NCBI GenBank assembly: GCA_003255065.1
Contig: QAOA01005223.1
Coordinates: 322,387 to 386,386, forward strand
DNA: 64,000 bases
Source: Cercis canadensis
Lineage: Eukaryota; Streptophyta; Magnoliopsida; Fabales; Fabaceae
Reading direction: 5' to 3'
Numbering within the stretch: the stretch's first letter is position 1; each line of letters opens with the position of its first letter. This document shows, piece by piece, positions 30,410 to 43,181 of the stretch. The position numbers were made by a program, and so were the translations under genes. The notes beneath the pieces are model-generated. The model made no database searches, was not told the DNA's origin, and saw nothing but the letters and a program-made list of their open reading frames with translations.

Positions 30410-33400
30410 GCCATAACCCTGCGCAGTGGTAAAGAAGTGAGTGCTCCAGAACCTAGCTTACCTTCTACGGTTCAAACTTTTGTTCAAGAAAAAAATTCAG
30501 ACCCTGCAGCCCCTAAAGCTATTCCAAAACAGCAGCCAATCCACCTTAAGGATCAGGCAGAGAGCTCTACCCCCAGTATTCCTCTCCCCTTTCCAAACAG
30601 AATTACACAGTCCAAGAAAATTGCTGAGCATGAGCTAGATAAAGAGATCATGGATACTTTCAGGAAGGTAGAAGTCAATATACCTCTTTTGGAAGCAATT
30701 AAATAGATTCCCAAGTATGCAAGGTTTCTGAAGGATTTGTGTACCCACAAGAGAAGACTGAAAGGCAATGAGAAAGTGAGCATGAGCAGAAACGTGTCAG
30801 CAATGATCCAGCCTAACTTACCATCAAAGTTCACTGATCCTGGAACTTTCACCATTCCCTGCACTATTGGAGACAAGCAATTTAAAAATGCCATGCTAGA
30901 TCTGGGTGCTTCCATCAACGTGATGCCCAAGTCCATCTATTCATCACTGCAGATTGGAGAACTGAAGCCCACTGGAGTTGTCATTCAGCTTGCTAATAGA
31001 AGCACAACCTATCTTGCAGGCCTTCTTGAGGATGTTTTGGTTAGGGTAAATGATTTAATATTTCCAGCAGATTTTTATGTGTTAAATATGGAGGATGAGT
31101 CTACATCTAGACATGCCCCTTTGATCTTAGGTAGACCCTTCCTTAAAACTGCTAAGACCATAATTGATGTGCATGCTGGTACCCTGTCCATGGAATTTGG
31201 TGACACTGTAATTCGTTTTAATTTAAGTGATGCCATGAAACACCCTCTAGAAGAGCATTCAGTGTTCCAAATAGATGTCATAGACCTGCTAGTTGATGAT
31301 GTGCATGCTGAATTGGTAGCTGAATTTCCTGATATAGTAGGCTTGCTAGATACTTTAGAGTGCCCTGCATGTACTAATTGTGATGGGAGTTGTGATGCCT
31401 GTTCTGAAATTTTTGCATATATGGGATATGATGAGACTGTTTTGAAGCATAGTGCTGAGCTTGCAGGTGTTTTTGAGCTTCACACAGTAGACTTGGTTTC
31501 TCCAACCAAGCTAGTTCCCTCTGTGTAGCAACCACCTATTCTTGAGCTGAAACCATTACCTGACCATCTCAAGTATACTTTCCTAGAAGCAGAAGAAAAG
31601 CTGTCTGTCATCATAGCCAACAATCTACAACCTGAACAAGAAGAGAGGTTGTTGCAGATTCTGAAGCAGCGGAAGATAGCCATTGGATGGACACTAGCAG
31701 GCATTCCTGGCATTAGCCCCTCCACCTGCATGCATAGGATTTTATTAGAGGAAGAAGCTAAACCAGTGAGGCAGCCCCAAAGGCGACTTAACCCGTTGAT
31801 TCTGGATGTGGTCAAGAAAGAAGTGAGCAAGCTGTTGTCAGCCGGCATTATCTACCCCATCTCAGATAGCAAATGGGTGAGTCCAGTTCAAGTGGTTCCA
31901 AAGAAGAGTGGCATAACTGTGGTAGCCAATGAGAAGAACGAGTTGATCCCCACCAGAGTGCAGAACAGCTGGCGCGTCTGCATCGATTATAGAAGACTCA
32001 ACCAGGCGACAAGGAAGGATCACTTCCCTCTACCCTTTATTGATCAGATGTTAGAGAGACTGGCAGGGAAGTCCCATTACTGCTTCCTGGATGGCTTCTC
32101 AGGCTACTTCCAGATTCACATAGCCCCAGAGGATCAGGAGAAGACGACTTTCACCTGTCCATTCGGCACATTTGCATATAGGAGGATGCCCTTCGGCCTG
32201 TGTAATGCCCCTGGTACACTCCAGCGGTGTATGGTGAGCATATTTTCTGATTTTTTAGAACACTGCATGGAGGTATTCATGGATGACTTTACTGTATATG
32301 GCTCCTCTTTTGATGCATGTTTAGATAGCCTTGCTAGGGTACTTGATAGATGCATTGAGACTAACCTTGTTCTTAATTTTGAGAAATGTCACTTCATGGT
32401 CAAACAAGGCATAGTTTTAGGGCATGTAATTTCTGGCAAAGGCATTGAAGTAGATAAGGCTAAGATAGATGTTATTGCCTCCTTACCCTACCCCACTTGT
32501 GTGCGGGAAGTGCGTTCCTTTCTTGGTCATGCAGGGTTTTACAGGCGATTCATCCAGGACTTCAGCAAGATTGCCTTGCCATTGTCTAAGCTTCTCCAGA
32601 AAGAAGTGGATTTCGACTTTGATAAGCAGTGCAGAGTAGCCTTTGATCAGCTGAAGCAGAGCCTTACCTCCCCTCCCATCATGCAGCCACCTAACTGGGA
32701 GTTTCCCTTTGAGCTTATGTGCGATGCATCAAACTTTGCAGTAGGAGCTGTCCTTGCACAGCGAGTGGACAAGCTGTCCCACGTGATTTATTATGCCTCT
32801 CGCACTTTGGATGCTGCCCAAGCAAATTACACCACTACTGAGAAAGAGCTCCTTGCAATTGTGTTTGCTTTAGATAAATTTCGTTCATATTTGCTTAATT
32901 CTAAAGTCATTGCTTTCTCTGATCATGCAGCTTTAAAGTACTTGCTCAAGAAGCCGGATGTGAAGCCTAGGCTCATTAGGTGGATGCTGCTCTTGCAAGA
33001 ATTCGACCTTGAGATCAGAGACAAAAGTGGAGCCGAGAACTTGGTAACAGATCACCTGAGTCGGATACCACTGACTTTAGACAACCTTCCCATCAGAGAA
33101 ACCTTCCCGGATGAGCAGCTTTATCAGCTGCAAGGTACAGATCCTTGGTATGCTGACCTGGTAAACTACTTAGTTGCTTCTGAGTTACCTGCTTATTTTA
33201 AGAAGCATCAAGTAGATAAGCTTAAAAGTGAATCCAAACATTATGTGTGGGATGACCCCTACTTGTGGAGACTCTGCAGTGACCAAGTAATTAGGAGGTG
33301 TGTGCCTGGACATGAGTCTGAGTCTGTGTTACAGTTCTGTCATACTTCTGCATGTGGTGGTCATTTTGGACCTCAGCACACTACTCGTAAAGTTTTAGAT

Positions 33401-33868
33401 TCTGGACTCTATTGGCCTACCCTATTTCATAATGCGTACAGCTTTTGTAAGAATTATGCCCAATGCCAACGGACAGGTAATATTTCTCGTAGGAATGAGA
33501 TGCCTCAACAGCCTTTGCTATTTTGTGAGATATTTGATGTTTGGGGCATCGATTTCATGGGTCCTTTCCCTACTTCTTTTGGTTTTGTGTATATTCTTTT
33601 AGCTGTGGACTATGTTTCTAAATGGGTAGAGGCCAAGGCCACCCGGACTGATGATTCTCGTGTTGTCTTAGATTTTGTCAGGACTCACATTTTCTGTAGG
33701 TTCGGCGTTCCAAGAGCCATCATCAGTGACCAAGGTTCTCACTTCTGCAATAGGCACATGGCTGCTTTGTTGAGAAAGTATGTGTGGTGCACAAGGTGTC
33801 AACCCCTTACCATCCACAGACCAATGGGCAAGCAGAGGTGTCAAATAGGGAGATCAAGCAAATTTTAG
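30260..33868 (+). pseudogene. Gag C-terminus, protease, RT, RNase H and integrase, copy 3
   Basis: This is one reading frame interrupted by TAG at 30704-30706 (EAIK-stop-IPKYA) and TAG at 31526-31528 (VPSV-stop-QPP). Copies 1 and 4 have CAG at both places. Protease active site LDLGAS; RT catalytic FMDD intact; RNase H acidic residues intact (CDAS, EKELLAI, SDHAAL). In the integrase zinc domain the pair reads KNYAQC instead of KNCAQC, losing a metal-binding Cys. A G is lost at about 33782 (AAGTATGTG versus AAGTATGGTG), so the last roughly 28 residues are out of frame. The integrase first and second catalytic Asp are present. Confidence 0.88.
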
Positions 33869-34440
33869 AGAAGACTGTCCAGCCCAACAGAAAGGACTGG
33901 AGCCTGCGTTTGGATGATGCATTGTGGGCCTATCGGACTGCCTACAAGACCCCTATAGGCATGTCCCCTTACAGGCTAGTCTTTGGCAAGGCATGTCACC
34001 TTCCAGTAGAGATCGAGCATAAGGCGTACTGGGCTGTGAAGCAATGTAATCTTGATTTAGCCCAAGCCGGATCACAGAGGAAACTCCACCTGCAGGAACT
34101 TGATGAAATCCGGTTGGCAGCTTATGAGAATTCCAGAATCTACAAAGAAAAGACCAAGGCTGTCCATGACAAGATGTTGGTGAGAAAAGAGTTCTACATT
34201 GGTCAGAAAGTGCTACTCTACAACTCTCGTCTCAAGCTAATGCCCGGCAAGCTTCGTTCTCGATGGATGGGTCCTTTTGTGGTGACTCATGTCTTTCCTT
34301 ATGGTGCAATTAAGATCAAGAATGAGGCAACCAACCAGACCTTCCCAGTGAACGGACATCGACTGAAACCTTTCTATGAGGGTTTTCAAGAGCAAGTGGT
34401 GGAGGAGGTGCACTTGTCTGCTGCCCTTTATGAGACTTAA
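33784..34440 (+). pseudogene. Integrase C-terminal part, copy 3 (after frameshift)
   Basis: It resumes integrase one frame over with [20 protein letters not shown] (catalytic Glu), [34 protein letters not shown] and the C-terminal [11 protein letters not shown]. It ends in TAA at 34438-34440 like copies 1 and 4. No independent start is implied. Confidence 0.87.
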
Positions 34441-35820
34441 ACCCACAGGCTGTTTTCTTTCCCTTTCTCTTTTATTTTTAGTGCCTTGCTTGCTTTTACT
34501 GTTTGCTTTGTGCTTTGCATTGAGGACACTGCAAAAATTTAAGTGTGGGGGAGGGATTAGCTTGTTGTGTGTGTTTTTATGCTTTCTGTTTTCCTATTTT
34601 ACTTTACTTGCTGTTTTTACTATTTTCTGTTTAGATTTTTAGTGTTATGTTTTCTGTTTTAGGCTTAATTTTCTGTTTTATGTGTTTTTAAATTTTTCTA
34701 GTTCTTTCCAATCAATTTAAGAGTTATGAAGAGAGTGGTTTGAAGCAATTTTGATTCTTAAGTGCTATAACATGAGTGGACAATTATCTTGCTTCTTGGA
34801 TTTAAGTGATATGGCAACAAAATTTGATTTGGATAAGTTAATTCTTAGTAGTCTTATAAGCTGTGAGGATTTGAGCCATATGTCATGATTCTTTCTTGTG
34901 TGTTTTCATCTATCATTTTGACGCTCTAGAACTTGTTCTGTTTCTTAGTTGAGGTTACATTTGCACATGCATGCATAGAAGTGATTAAGGCATTCCTTTC
35001 TTTGAGAAGCTACTTGACCAAATAGCTAACCTTGATGTTATCCTTTGATTTCCCCTTTTTGAGCCTATTGATCTTTTCTTTCATGTGTAGCTCATTGCAA
35101 GCCTAAGTGTAAAACCATGTCCTACCCAACCCTTAGGAATTGCAGAGCATTGCATTGAATAAAAAAGGAGTAAACTCTTACAAAAACAAAGCATCAAGTT
35201 GTGGCTGATTGGTTGTGGTTGAAATTGTTAAGTGTTATGTTTCAAAAAAAAAAAAAAAAAAAAAAATACAGCAGCAACAAAAGAATAAAGTTGTTTTGGG
35301 AAAAAAAAAAAAAAATGAGTTGAAGCCCAAAGTCAAGATGCATAAAGTACTTGAAATTCTCCATAATTAGATGCTCTTTGTGATTCCTTGGGTGCTTTAG
35401 CCATTTTTCCATATTATTGACATCCTTTTACCTTTCCCCATTACAACCCTTTAAAAGTCCTTTTGATTTGTGTTATGCATGTGACATAGGTAGTGGAGAT
35501 TGAGAAAGTGAACAAGCTTATGGTAGTGTGATTTTGATAGGATGATGGGAGAGAAATACTTACCTTAGACACTTGAGAGAATTGAGAGCATTTATTTATC
35601 TTGTGAGAGGCTATCTACTTTGACTCATTCCTATTAAATAAAATTGCCATGTTTTTTTGTTCTTTAGTTGTCAAGAGATATTGTTCCATGAGTGTTGCTA
35701 TTCTTTAAGTTCGAATTGTTTTCTTACCTTAATCTTTGCATTCTTGATTTGATTGGAGAGCTGTTTTTCTTATTCTAGTTAGTTTGTTTCTTGTGATTTT
35801 GCCCAGGAGTGCAAAAAGCT
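34441..35820 (+). other. 3' region of copy 3
   Basis: This is the reference version of the family A 3' region. First purine tract at 34541-34556, long A runs at about 35244-35265 and 35301-35314, no open frame. It is conserved in copies 2 and 4. Confidence 0.75.
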
Positions 35821-35835
35821 AAGTGTGGGGGAATT
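35821..35835 (+). promoter_or_regulatory. Polypurine tract, copy 3
   Basis: AAGTGTGGGGGAATT abuts LTR4 and would prime plus-strand DNA synthesis. Confidence 0.85.
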
Positions 35836-37153
35836 TGATAACACATTATTTTATACTATTTGTTTCTCTTATACTTAGTCTTTTAGTGTGTGTTTCTAGT
35901 GATTTTTATGGCTTTTAGACATGTTTTGTAGATTTGGACTTGTTGGTGCTTGTAGATTTTAATTGCTTAACTGTTAAATTCTGGCACTGCTTACGTTTTT
36001 CACCATATCTTTTGCTATAGATGTCCGATTGATGTGATTCCAGTTTCGTTGGAAAGCTGACAGAAAATTCCACATTTCATATGAAGAGCCCAGAAGCTGA
36101 TTCTCGCGTCTGGACAACTGAAATTCGCGTGCAAGCAGTCCAGATTTTCTGCTCCGCCCAGCACTCCGCCCAGCATTGACTGATTCCTTTCCTTAGGGCT
36201 GCCTATTGGACCAGAGCATGTTTATTTGGGCCAACATCTGTTTTTGGGCCAGCACACATGACACTAGGGCTTGATCATGTTTTTACCATTAATAATTTAG
36301 GAAACTAGGTTTATTTTGTAATTAGGAAACCATTAGGAAACCTAGAGGAGGCAGCCAGCTAGTATATATTCTCAAGTTGTTGAGGCAAATATACACAATC
36401 AGAAGAGATACGAAATTCCTTGAGCTGCTGCTGCCTCCTTTGCTTAGTTCGTTTTTCCCCTTTGCTTTGTGTTCAAGTCTTCCATGGAAGGCTAAGTTCG
36501 TTTGTAATCAATTCAAGAGGAGCCAAACTTGACAATCCAGAGTTCCTGTGCTTCAACCGGGTTTGATTTAATTTAATTTGAATTACTGCTTCTCCCCTTC
36601 TTCATGTGATTGAATGGTACTTTGATTCCATGAGTTGTATGAATTTAAATCGGTTGATTAGATTCATAACAGTAATCAGATTGATAATCATACTTTAAAG
36701 GTCTTTAATATATGGTTAACTTGGATAATTCGGTTATTAAATTAATCTGGATTTAGTGATATAGAGCGGTTGCCTAGAGTCTTAATTCCATGATTAATTG
36801 AATCCTGATTGGTAAATCAGTAGGAATTCTAAGTGTTATTGTTAGGGGTTCCAGGTAACACTTAACCAAGAATTAAATCAGATCTAGGTTATCTTTAGTG
36901 AACAAGGATGGATTAGAGTTTGGTTGCCTGCTTGAGTTGATTGCGTTTTCTCTTATTTGATAAATTCAATTTACTGCTTTCTTAATTCTTAGTATATTGC
37001 ATTCAACACAAAACCCCCCCTTATTCTGTTCTTGCTTAAGTTCTTAAAAGATTAGTTGTTCTGGTGAATCCTTGGGAGACGACACTGGTTGCATCCTATA
37101 CTACAATTTAGTTGCAATTAGTAGTTTAATTTTGTACGGTTCGGCACCCGTCA
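35836..37153 (+). repeat. LTR4 (family A), 1318 bp
   Basis: TGATAACACATT...GGCACCCGTCA. It is almost identical to LTR2. TATA-like box at 36363-36369. It is followed by AAATTT and a perfect primer site. Confidence 0.95.
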
Positions 37154-37159
37154 AAATTT

Positions 37160-37177
37160 TGGCGCCGTTGCCGGGGA
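37160..37177 (+). promoter_or_regulatory. Primer binding site, copy 4 (tRNA-Asp)
   Basis: TGGCGCCGTTGCCGGGGA, unaltered, six bases after LTR4. Confidence 0.9.
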
Positions 37178-38062
37178 TTTCACCTAACAAATTAATCTTC
37201 TTAGAACTCTTTTATTACTATTTTGCTTGCTTACTGTTATTGTTTCTAGCAATTGTTCTTCCTTCGTTTTCCCCTTGTTCTACTTGTTTTCCTATTTTGT
37301 TTTCCTGTTTTGTTTAGGTTGTCTTTCTCTGGTTAGTGTTTCTGTTTCTGTCTTGTTTTTGATTCTGACCAACTGGGATTGAGCTGCAAATTAGTGGACA
37401 GAGAAATTGCTTTGTGAGAAGCACTGTGAGCTGAACTTTGTGCTATTATTGCCCTTGTTTTGTCTCCTTTGCTGCTATTCTGTCCCCTTTGCTATCTTAG
37501 TTCACTTTTTGGTAAAATTTCTATATTGTGTAAGGTCTGTGATTTTTTTTTTTTTCTTGCTGTCTTGTTTGCCTTACTGTTTTAGGTTCCCATTGTGTGA
37601 ATTCTTGTGCCTATTCCCAAATTTTTCCCTGTTTCCCTAGCGTTTTGGCTTGAAATTACGATTTTACGGGTCAAAATTCTGTACGGATTTTTGTGCTCTG
37701 ATTGAGCTGAAAATTGGTCAGTTGAAGGAAAACGGTGTGAGAAATATAGCTCAATGCTAAAGCATTGAGCACCACCCTATCTCGGCCAAATTCCATCGTT
37801 TAGACCCCTTTTTCAATTTTTTAAGATTTTTTATTTGATTTTTGAGTTTCCTTTTCATCAATATTTCATGCTGTGGTGGTAGAAAAATTTTTAAAAATGT
37901 TTTGTTGGGTCAATTAGTATTATTTTGGTGTCTTTTTGCATTTGTCTAGTGCATTTAGTGTGTTGTGGTTTTTGCACTTTTCTTTCATTGATTCACTGTT
38001 TTACTGTTTTGGTGTGTTCTAGTGTGTTTTAGAGTGTTGTTATCTTTTGATTTGCATAGTGC
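37178..38062 (+). other. Leader of copy 4 with hairpin
   Basis: It matches the copy 1 leader over its full length (885 bp in both). Perfect inverted repeat GCTCAATGCT/AA/AGCATTGAGC at 37749-37770. No gene. Confidence 0.8.
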
Positions 38063-39302
38063 ATGACTCGGTCCTCTCAATTTGAACTACTTGAAGGTGA
38101 TTCTGAAATAGAGAGAACTTTGCACACACTTGCTAGGGCACGTAGAACTCCTAATCACATAGAGCATAATATGGCTGCCAATGACATTAATCCTGAGGTT
38201 GATCTTGCTGCTAATAATGGGGCTGGAAATAATGACATGCATGCTAGGGCTAGGACACTTAAGGAGTTGGCTGCCCCTGATGATAATTACCAACCTTTGT
38301 GTATTCAATATCCTGATGCTAATTTCGAATTAAAGTCTGGATTAATACACTTGCTCCCAAAGTTTCATGGACTTGCAGGTGAAGATCCTCACAAGCATTT
38401 GAAGGAATTTCACATAGTGTGTTCTACCATGAAGCCTCAGTCAATTGAAGAGGAGCACATCAAGCTTAGGGCTTTTTCCCTTTTCATTAGATGGAACAAC
38501 GAAGGATTGGCTATACTTGCAGCCATCCATCATCACATGCTGGAATGACTTGAAGAGGTGCTTTCTTGAAAGATTCTTCCCTGCCTCAAGAGCTGCTGCC
38601 ATCCGAAAAGAAATATGTGGCATAAGGCAAAACAGTGGAGAGACACTACATGAGTATTGGGAGAGATTCAAGAAACTTTGTGGAAGCTGCCCCCATCATC
38701 AAATCAGTGACCAGTTGCTCATCCAATATTTCTGCGAAGGACTTCTTCCTATGGATCGAGGCTATGTGGATGCTGCTTCTGGAGGTGCCTTAGTGGACAA
38801 GACCCCTGCAGCTGCAAGAGATTTAATATCCAAAATGTCAGACAATGCACAGCAATTTGGCACAAGGATGCTCACCCCAGCTAGAGGAGTGAATGAGGTG
38901 CAGATGGCAGATCAACAAAGGGTGGAGACTCGTTTGGAGGAATTGACCTCCTTGGTTAGACAGCTAGCAATGGGGCACACACCGGTTCAAGCTCATGCCA
39001 AGCTATGTGGAATTTGTTCCCTGTCTAGTCATCCAACAGATCAGTGCCCTACTCTCCAAGACAACACTGAAGTAGTGGCTGGAGTCTTTCCTGGCAGACC
39101 TTACCAGCAGCCCCGATATGACCCCCACTCCTCCACCTACAACCCTGGTTGGAGAGATCACCCTAATTTAAGGTATGGAGGAAATTCTGGCCAACCTTAC
39201 CAACAGCAGCAACAACAAACGTACCAGCCACAACAGCCTAGGTACAATGCAAGTTCAAGCAACCAGCAGTACCAAGCACCAATGAAGCAGCCTATGCAAT
39301 AA
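38063..39302 (+). pseudogene. Gag, copy 4 (frameshift and nonsense)
   Basis: It starts at the conserved ATG. An extra T in the T-run at 38473-38477 shifts the frame after IKLRAF; the remaining gag (core, CCHC knuckle CGICSLSSHPTDQC, Gln-rich linker) reads in the 38445-39302 frame. That frame ends in TAA at 39300-39302, where copies 1 and 3 read CAG CAA (Gln Gln) and this copy reads CAA TAA. The knuckle and core are otherwise intact. Confidence 0.87.
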
Positions 39303-41892
39303 GCTAACAAGCCAGAACCGAGCCTGGAAGACTTAGTGAAGCAATTGGCAAGTAGCAACATCCAATTCCAACAGAGGACTGAGACTAGCAATTCAGAGCT
39401 TGGAGACTCAGATAGGTCAACTTGCAAGCACCATTAGTGAGATGAAGTCTCAAGGTTCTGGCAATTTACCTTCTCAGACAGTCAGCAATCCAAGAGGCAA
39501 TGTGAGTGCCATAACCCTGCGCAGTGGTAAAGAAGTGAGTGCTCCAGAACCTAGCTTACCTTCTACGGTTCAAAATTTTGTTCAAGAAAAAAATTCAGAC
39601 CCTGCAACCCCTAAAGCTATTCCAAAACAACAGCCAATCCACCTTCAGGATCAGGCAGAGAGCTCTACCCCCAGTATACAGCAGCCAATCCACCTTCAAG
39701 ATCAGGCAGAGAGCTCTACCCCCAATATTCCTCTCCCCTTTCCAAACAGAATTACACAGTCTAAGAAAATTGCTGAGCATGAGATAGATAAAGAGATCAT
39801 GGATACTTTCAGGAAGGTAGAAGTCAATATACCTCTTCTGGAAGCAATTAAACAGATTCCCAAGTATGCAAGGTTTCTGAAGGATTTGTGTACCCACAAG
39901 AGAAGACTGAAAGGCAATGAGAAAGTGAGCATGAGCAGAAACGTGTCAGCAGTGATCCAGCCTAACTTACCATCAAAGTGCACTGATCCTGGAACTTTCA
40001 CCATTCCTTGCACTATTGGAGACAAGCAGTTTAAAAATGCCATGCTAGATCTGGGTGCTTCCACCAACGTGATGCCCAAGTCCATCTATTCATCACTGCA
40101 GATTGGAGAACTAAAGCCCACTGGAGTAGTCATTCAGCTTGCTAATAGAAGCACAGCCTATCCTGCAGGCCTTCTTGAGGATGTTTTGGTTAGGGTAAAT
40201 GATTTAATATTTCCAGCAGATTTTTATGTGTTAAATATGGAGGATGAGTCTACATCTAGACATGCCCCTTTGATCTTAGGTAGACCCTTCCTTAAAACTG
40301 CTAAGACCATAATTGATGTGCATGCTGGTACCCTGTCCATGGAATTTGGTGACACTGTAATTCGTTTTAATTTAAGTGATGCCATGAAACACCCTCTAGA
40401 AGAGCATTCAGTGTTCCAAATAGATGTCATAGACCTGCTAGTTGATGATGTGCATGCTGAATTGGTAGCTGAATTTCCTGATATAGTAGGCTTGCTAGAT
40501 ACTTTAGAGTGCCCTGCATGTACTAATTGTGATGGGAGTTGTGATGCCTGTTCTGAAATTTCTGCATATATGGGATATGATGAGACTGTTTTGGAGCATA
40601 GTGCAGAGCTTACAGGTGTTTCTGAGCTTCACACAGCAGACTTGGTTTCTCAAACCAAGCTAGTTCCCTCTGTGCAGCAACCACCTATTCTTGAGCTGAA
40701 ACCGTTATCTGACCATCTCAAGTATGCTTTCCTAGAAGCAGAAGAAAAGCTGCCTGTCATCATAGCCAGCAATCTGCAACCTGAACAAGAAGAGAGGTTG
40801 TTGCGGATTCTGAAGCAGCGGAAGATAGCCATTGGATGGACACTTGCAGACATTCCTGGCATTAGCCCCTCCACCTGCATGCATAGGATTTTATTAGAGG
40901 AAGAAGCTAAACCAGTGAGGCAGCCCCAAAGGCGACTTAACCCGTTGATTCTGGATGTGGTCAAGAAAGAAGTGAGCAAGCTGTTGTCAGCCGGCATTAT
41001 CTACCCCATCTCAGATAGCAAATGGGTGAGTCCAGTTCAAGTGGTTCCAAAGAAGAGTGGCATAACTGTGGTAGCCAATGAGAAGAACGAGTTGATCCCC
41101 ACCAGAGTGCAGAACAGCTGGCGCGTCTGCATCGATTATAGAAGACTCAACCAGGCGACAAGGAAGGATCACTTCCCTCTACCCTTTATTGATCAGATGT
41201 TAGAGAGACTGGCAGGGAAGTCCCATTACTGCTTCCTGGATGGCTTCTCAGGCTACTTCCAGATTCACATAGCCCCAGAGGATCAGGAGAAGACGACTTT
41301 CACCTGTCCATTCGGCACATTTGCATATAGGAGGATGCCTTTCGGCCTGTGTAATGCCCCTGGTACATTCCAGCGGTGTATGGTGAGCATATTTTCTGAT
41401 TTTTTAGAACACTGCATGGAGGTATTCATGGATGACTTTACTGTATATGGCTCCTCTTTTGATGCATGTTTAGATAGCCTTGCTAGGGTACTTGATAGAT
41501 GCATTGAGACTAACCTTGTTCTTAATTTTGAGAAATGTCACTTCATGGTCGAACAAGGCATAGTTTTAGGGCATGTAATTTCTAGCAAAGGCATTGAAGT
41601 AGATAAGGCTAAGATAGATGTTATTGCCTCCTTACCCTACCCCACTTGTGTGCGGGAAGTGCGTTCCTTTCTTGGTCATGCAGGGTTTTACAGGCGATTC
41701 ATCCAGGACTTCAGCAAGATTGCCTTGCCATTGTCTAAGCTTCTCCAGAAAGAAGTGGATTTCGACTTTGATAAGCAGTGCAGAGTAGCCTTTGATCAGC
41801 TGAAGCGGAGTCTTACCTCCCCTCCCATCATGCAACCACCTAACTGGAGTTTCCCTTTGAGCTTATGTGCGATGCATCAAACTTTGCAGTAG
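39303..41892 (+). pseudogene. Gag C-terminus, protease, RT and RNase H start, copy 4
   Basis: After the TAA, an extra A near 39390 moves the frame again; from 39400 it is open for 830 residues. It contains a 51-bp in-frame duplication (QQPIHLQDQAESSTP twice, about 39629-39727), protease with LDLGAS, LILGRPFL, RT with [12 protein letters not shown] and FMDD, and the connection. A lost G near 41846 (ACTGGAG versus ACTGGGAG) ends the frame at the RNase H start. RT itself is uninterrupted and looks intact. Confidence 0.88.
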
Positions 41893-43181
41893 GCGCTGTC
41901 CTTGCACAGCGAGTGGACAAGCTGCCCCACATGATTTATTATGCCTCTCACACTTTGGATGCTGCCCAAGCAAATTACACCACTACTGAGAAAGAGCTCC
42001 TTGCAATTGTGTTTGCTTTAGATAAATTCCGTTCATATTTGCTTAATTCTAAAGTCATTGCTTTCTCTGATCATGCAGCTTTAAAGTACTTGCTCAAGAA
42101 GCCGGATGCGAAGCCTAGGCTCATTAGGTGGATGCTGCTCTTGCAAGAATTCGACCTTGAGATCAGAGACAAGAGTGGAGCCGAGAACTTGGTAGCAGAT
42201 CACCTGAGTCGAATACCACTGACTTTGGACAACCTTCCCATCAGAGAAACCTTCCCGGATGAGCAGCTTTATCAGCTGCAAGGTACAGATCCTTGGTATG
42301 CTGACCTGGTAAACTACTTAGTTGCTTCTGAGGTACCTGCTTATTTTAAGAAGCATCAAGTAGATAAGCTTAAAAGTGAATCCAAACATTATGTGTGGGA
42401 TGACCCCTACTTGTGGAGACTCTGTAGTGACCAAGTAATAAGGAGGTGTGTGCCTGGACATGAGTTTAAGTCTGTGTTACAGTTCTGTCATACTTCTGCA
42501 TGTGGTGGTCATTTTGGACCTCAGCGCACTGCTCGTAAAGTTTTAGATTATGGACTCTATTGGCCTACCCTATTTCATGATGCGTACAGCTTTTGTAAGA
42601 ATTGTGCCCAATGCCAATGGACAGGTAATATTTCTCATAGGAATGAGATGCCTCAACAGCCTTTGCTGTTTTGTGAGATATTTGATGTTTGGGGCATCGA
42701 TTTCATGGGTCCTTTCCCTACTTCTTTTGGTTTTGTGTATATTCTTTTAGCTGTGGACTATGTTTCTAAATGGGTAGAGGCCAAGGCCACCCGGACTGAT
42801 GATTCTCGTGTTGTCTTAGATTTTGTCAGGACTCACATTTTCTGCAGGTTCGGCGTTCCAAGAGCCATCATCAGTGACCAAGGTTCACACTTCTGCAATA
42901 GGCACATGGCTGCTTTGTTGAGAAAGTATGGTGTGGTGCACAAGGTGTCAACCCCTTACCATCCACAGACCAATGGGCAAGCAGAGGTGTCAAATAGGGA
43001 GATCAAGCAAATTTTAGAGAAGACTGTCCAGCCCAACAGAAAGGACTGGAGCTTGCATTTGGATGATGCATTGTGGGCCTATCGTACTGCCTACAAGACC
43101 CCTATAGGCATGTCCCCTTACAGGCTAGTCTTTGGCAAGGCATGTCACCTTCCAGTAGAGATCGAGCATAAGGCGTACTAG
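41865..43181 (+). pseudogene. RNase H and integrase, copy 4
   Basis: This resumes after the deletion with [15 protein letters not shown]. RNase H acidic residues are present. Integrase has the zinc motif ([15 protein letters not shown]) and all three catalytic acids ([24 protein letters not shown]). The frame ends at TAG 43179-43181, where copies 1 and 3 have TGG (AYW), about 135 codons before the natural end. Confidence 0.88.

Larger units (their letters stand above)
26478..37153 (+). mobile_element. Copy 3: family A gag-pol element (LTR3 to LTR4)
   Basis: All expected parts are present: LTR, primer site, leader, gag, protease, RT, RNase H, integrase, 3' region, PPT, LTR. It is inactivated by a gag duplication with frameshift, two TAG codons and a one-base deletion in integrase. 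Both LTRs are shared with neighbours. Confidence 0.9.
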
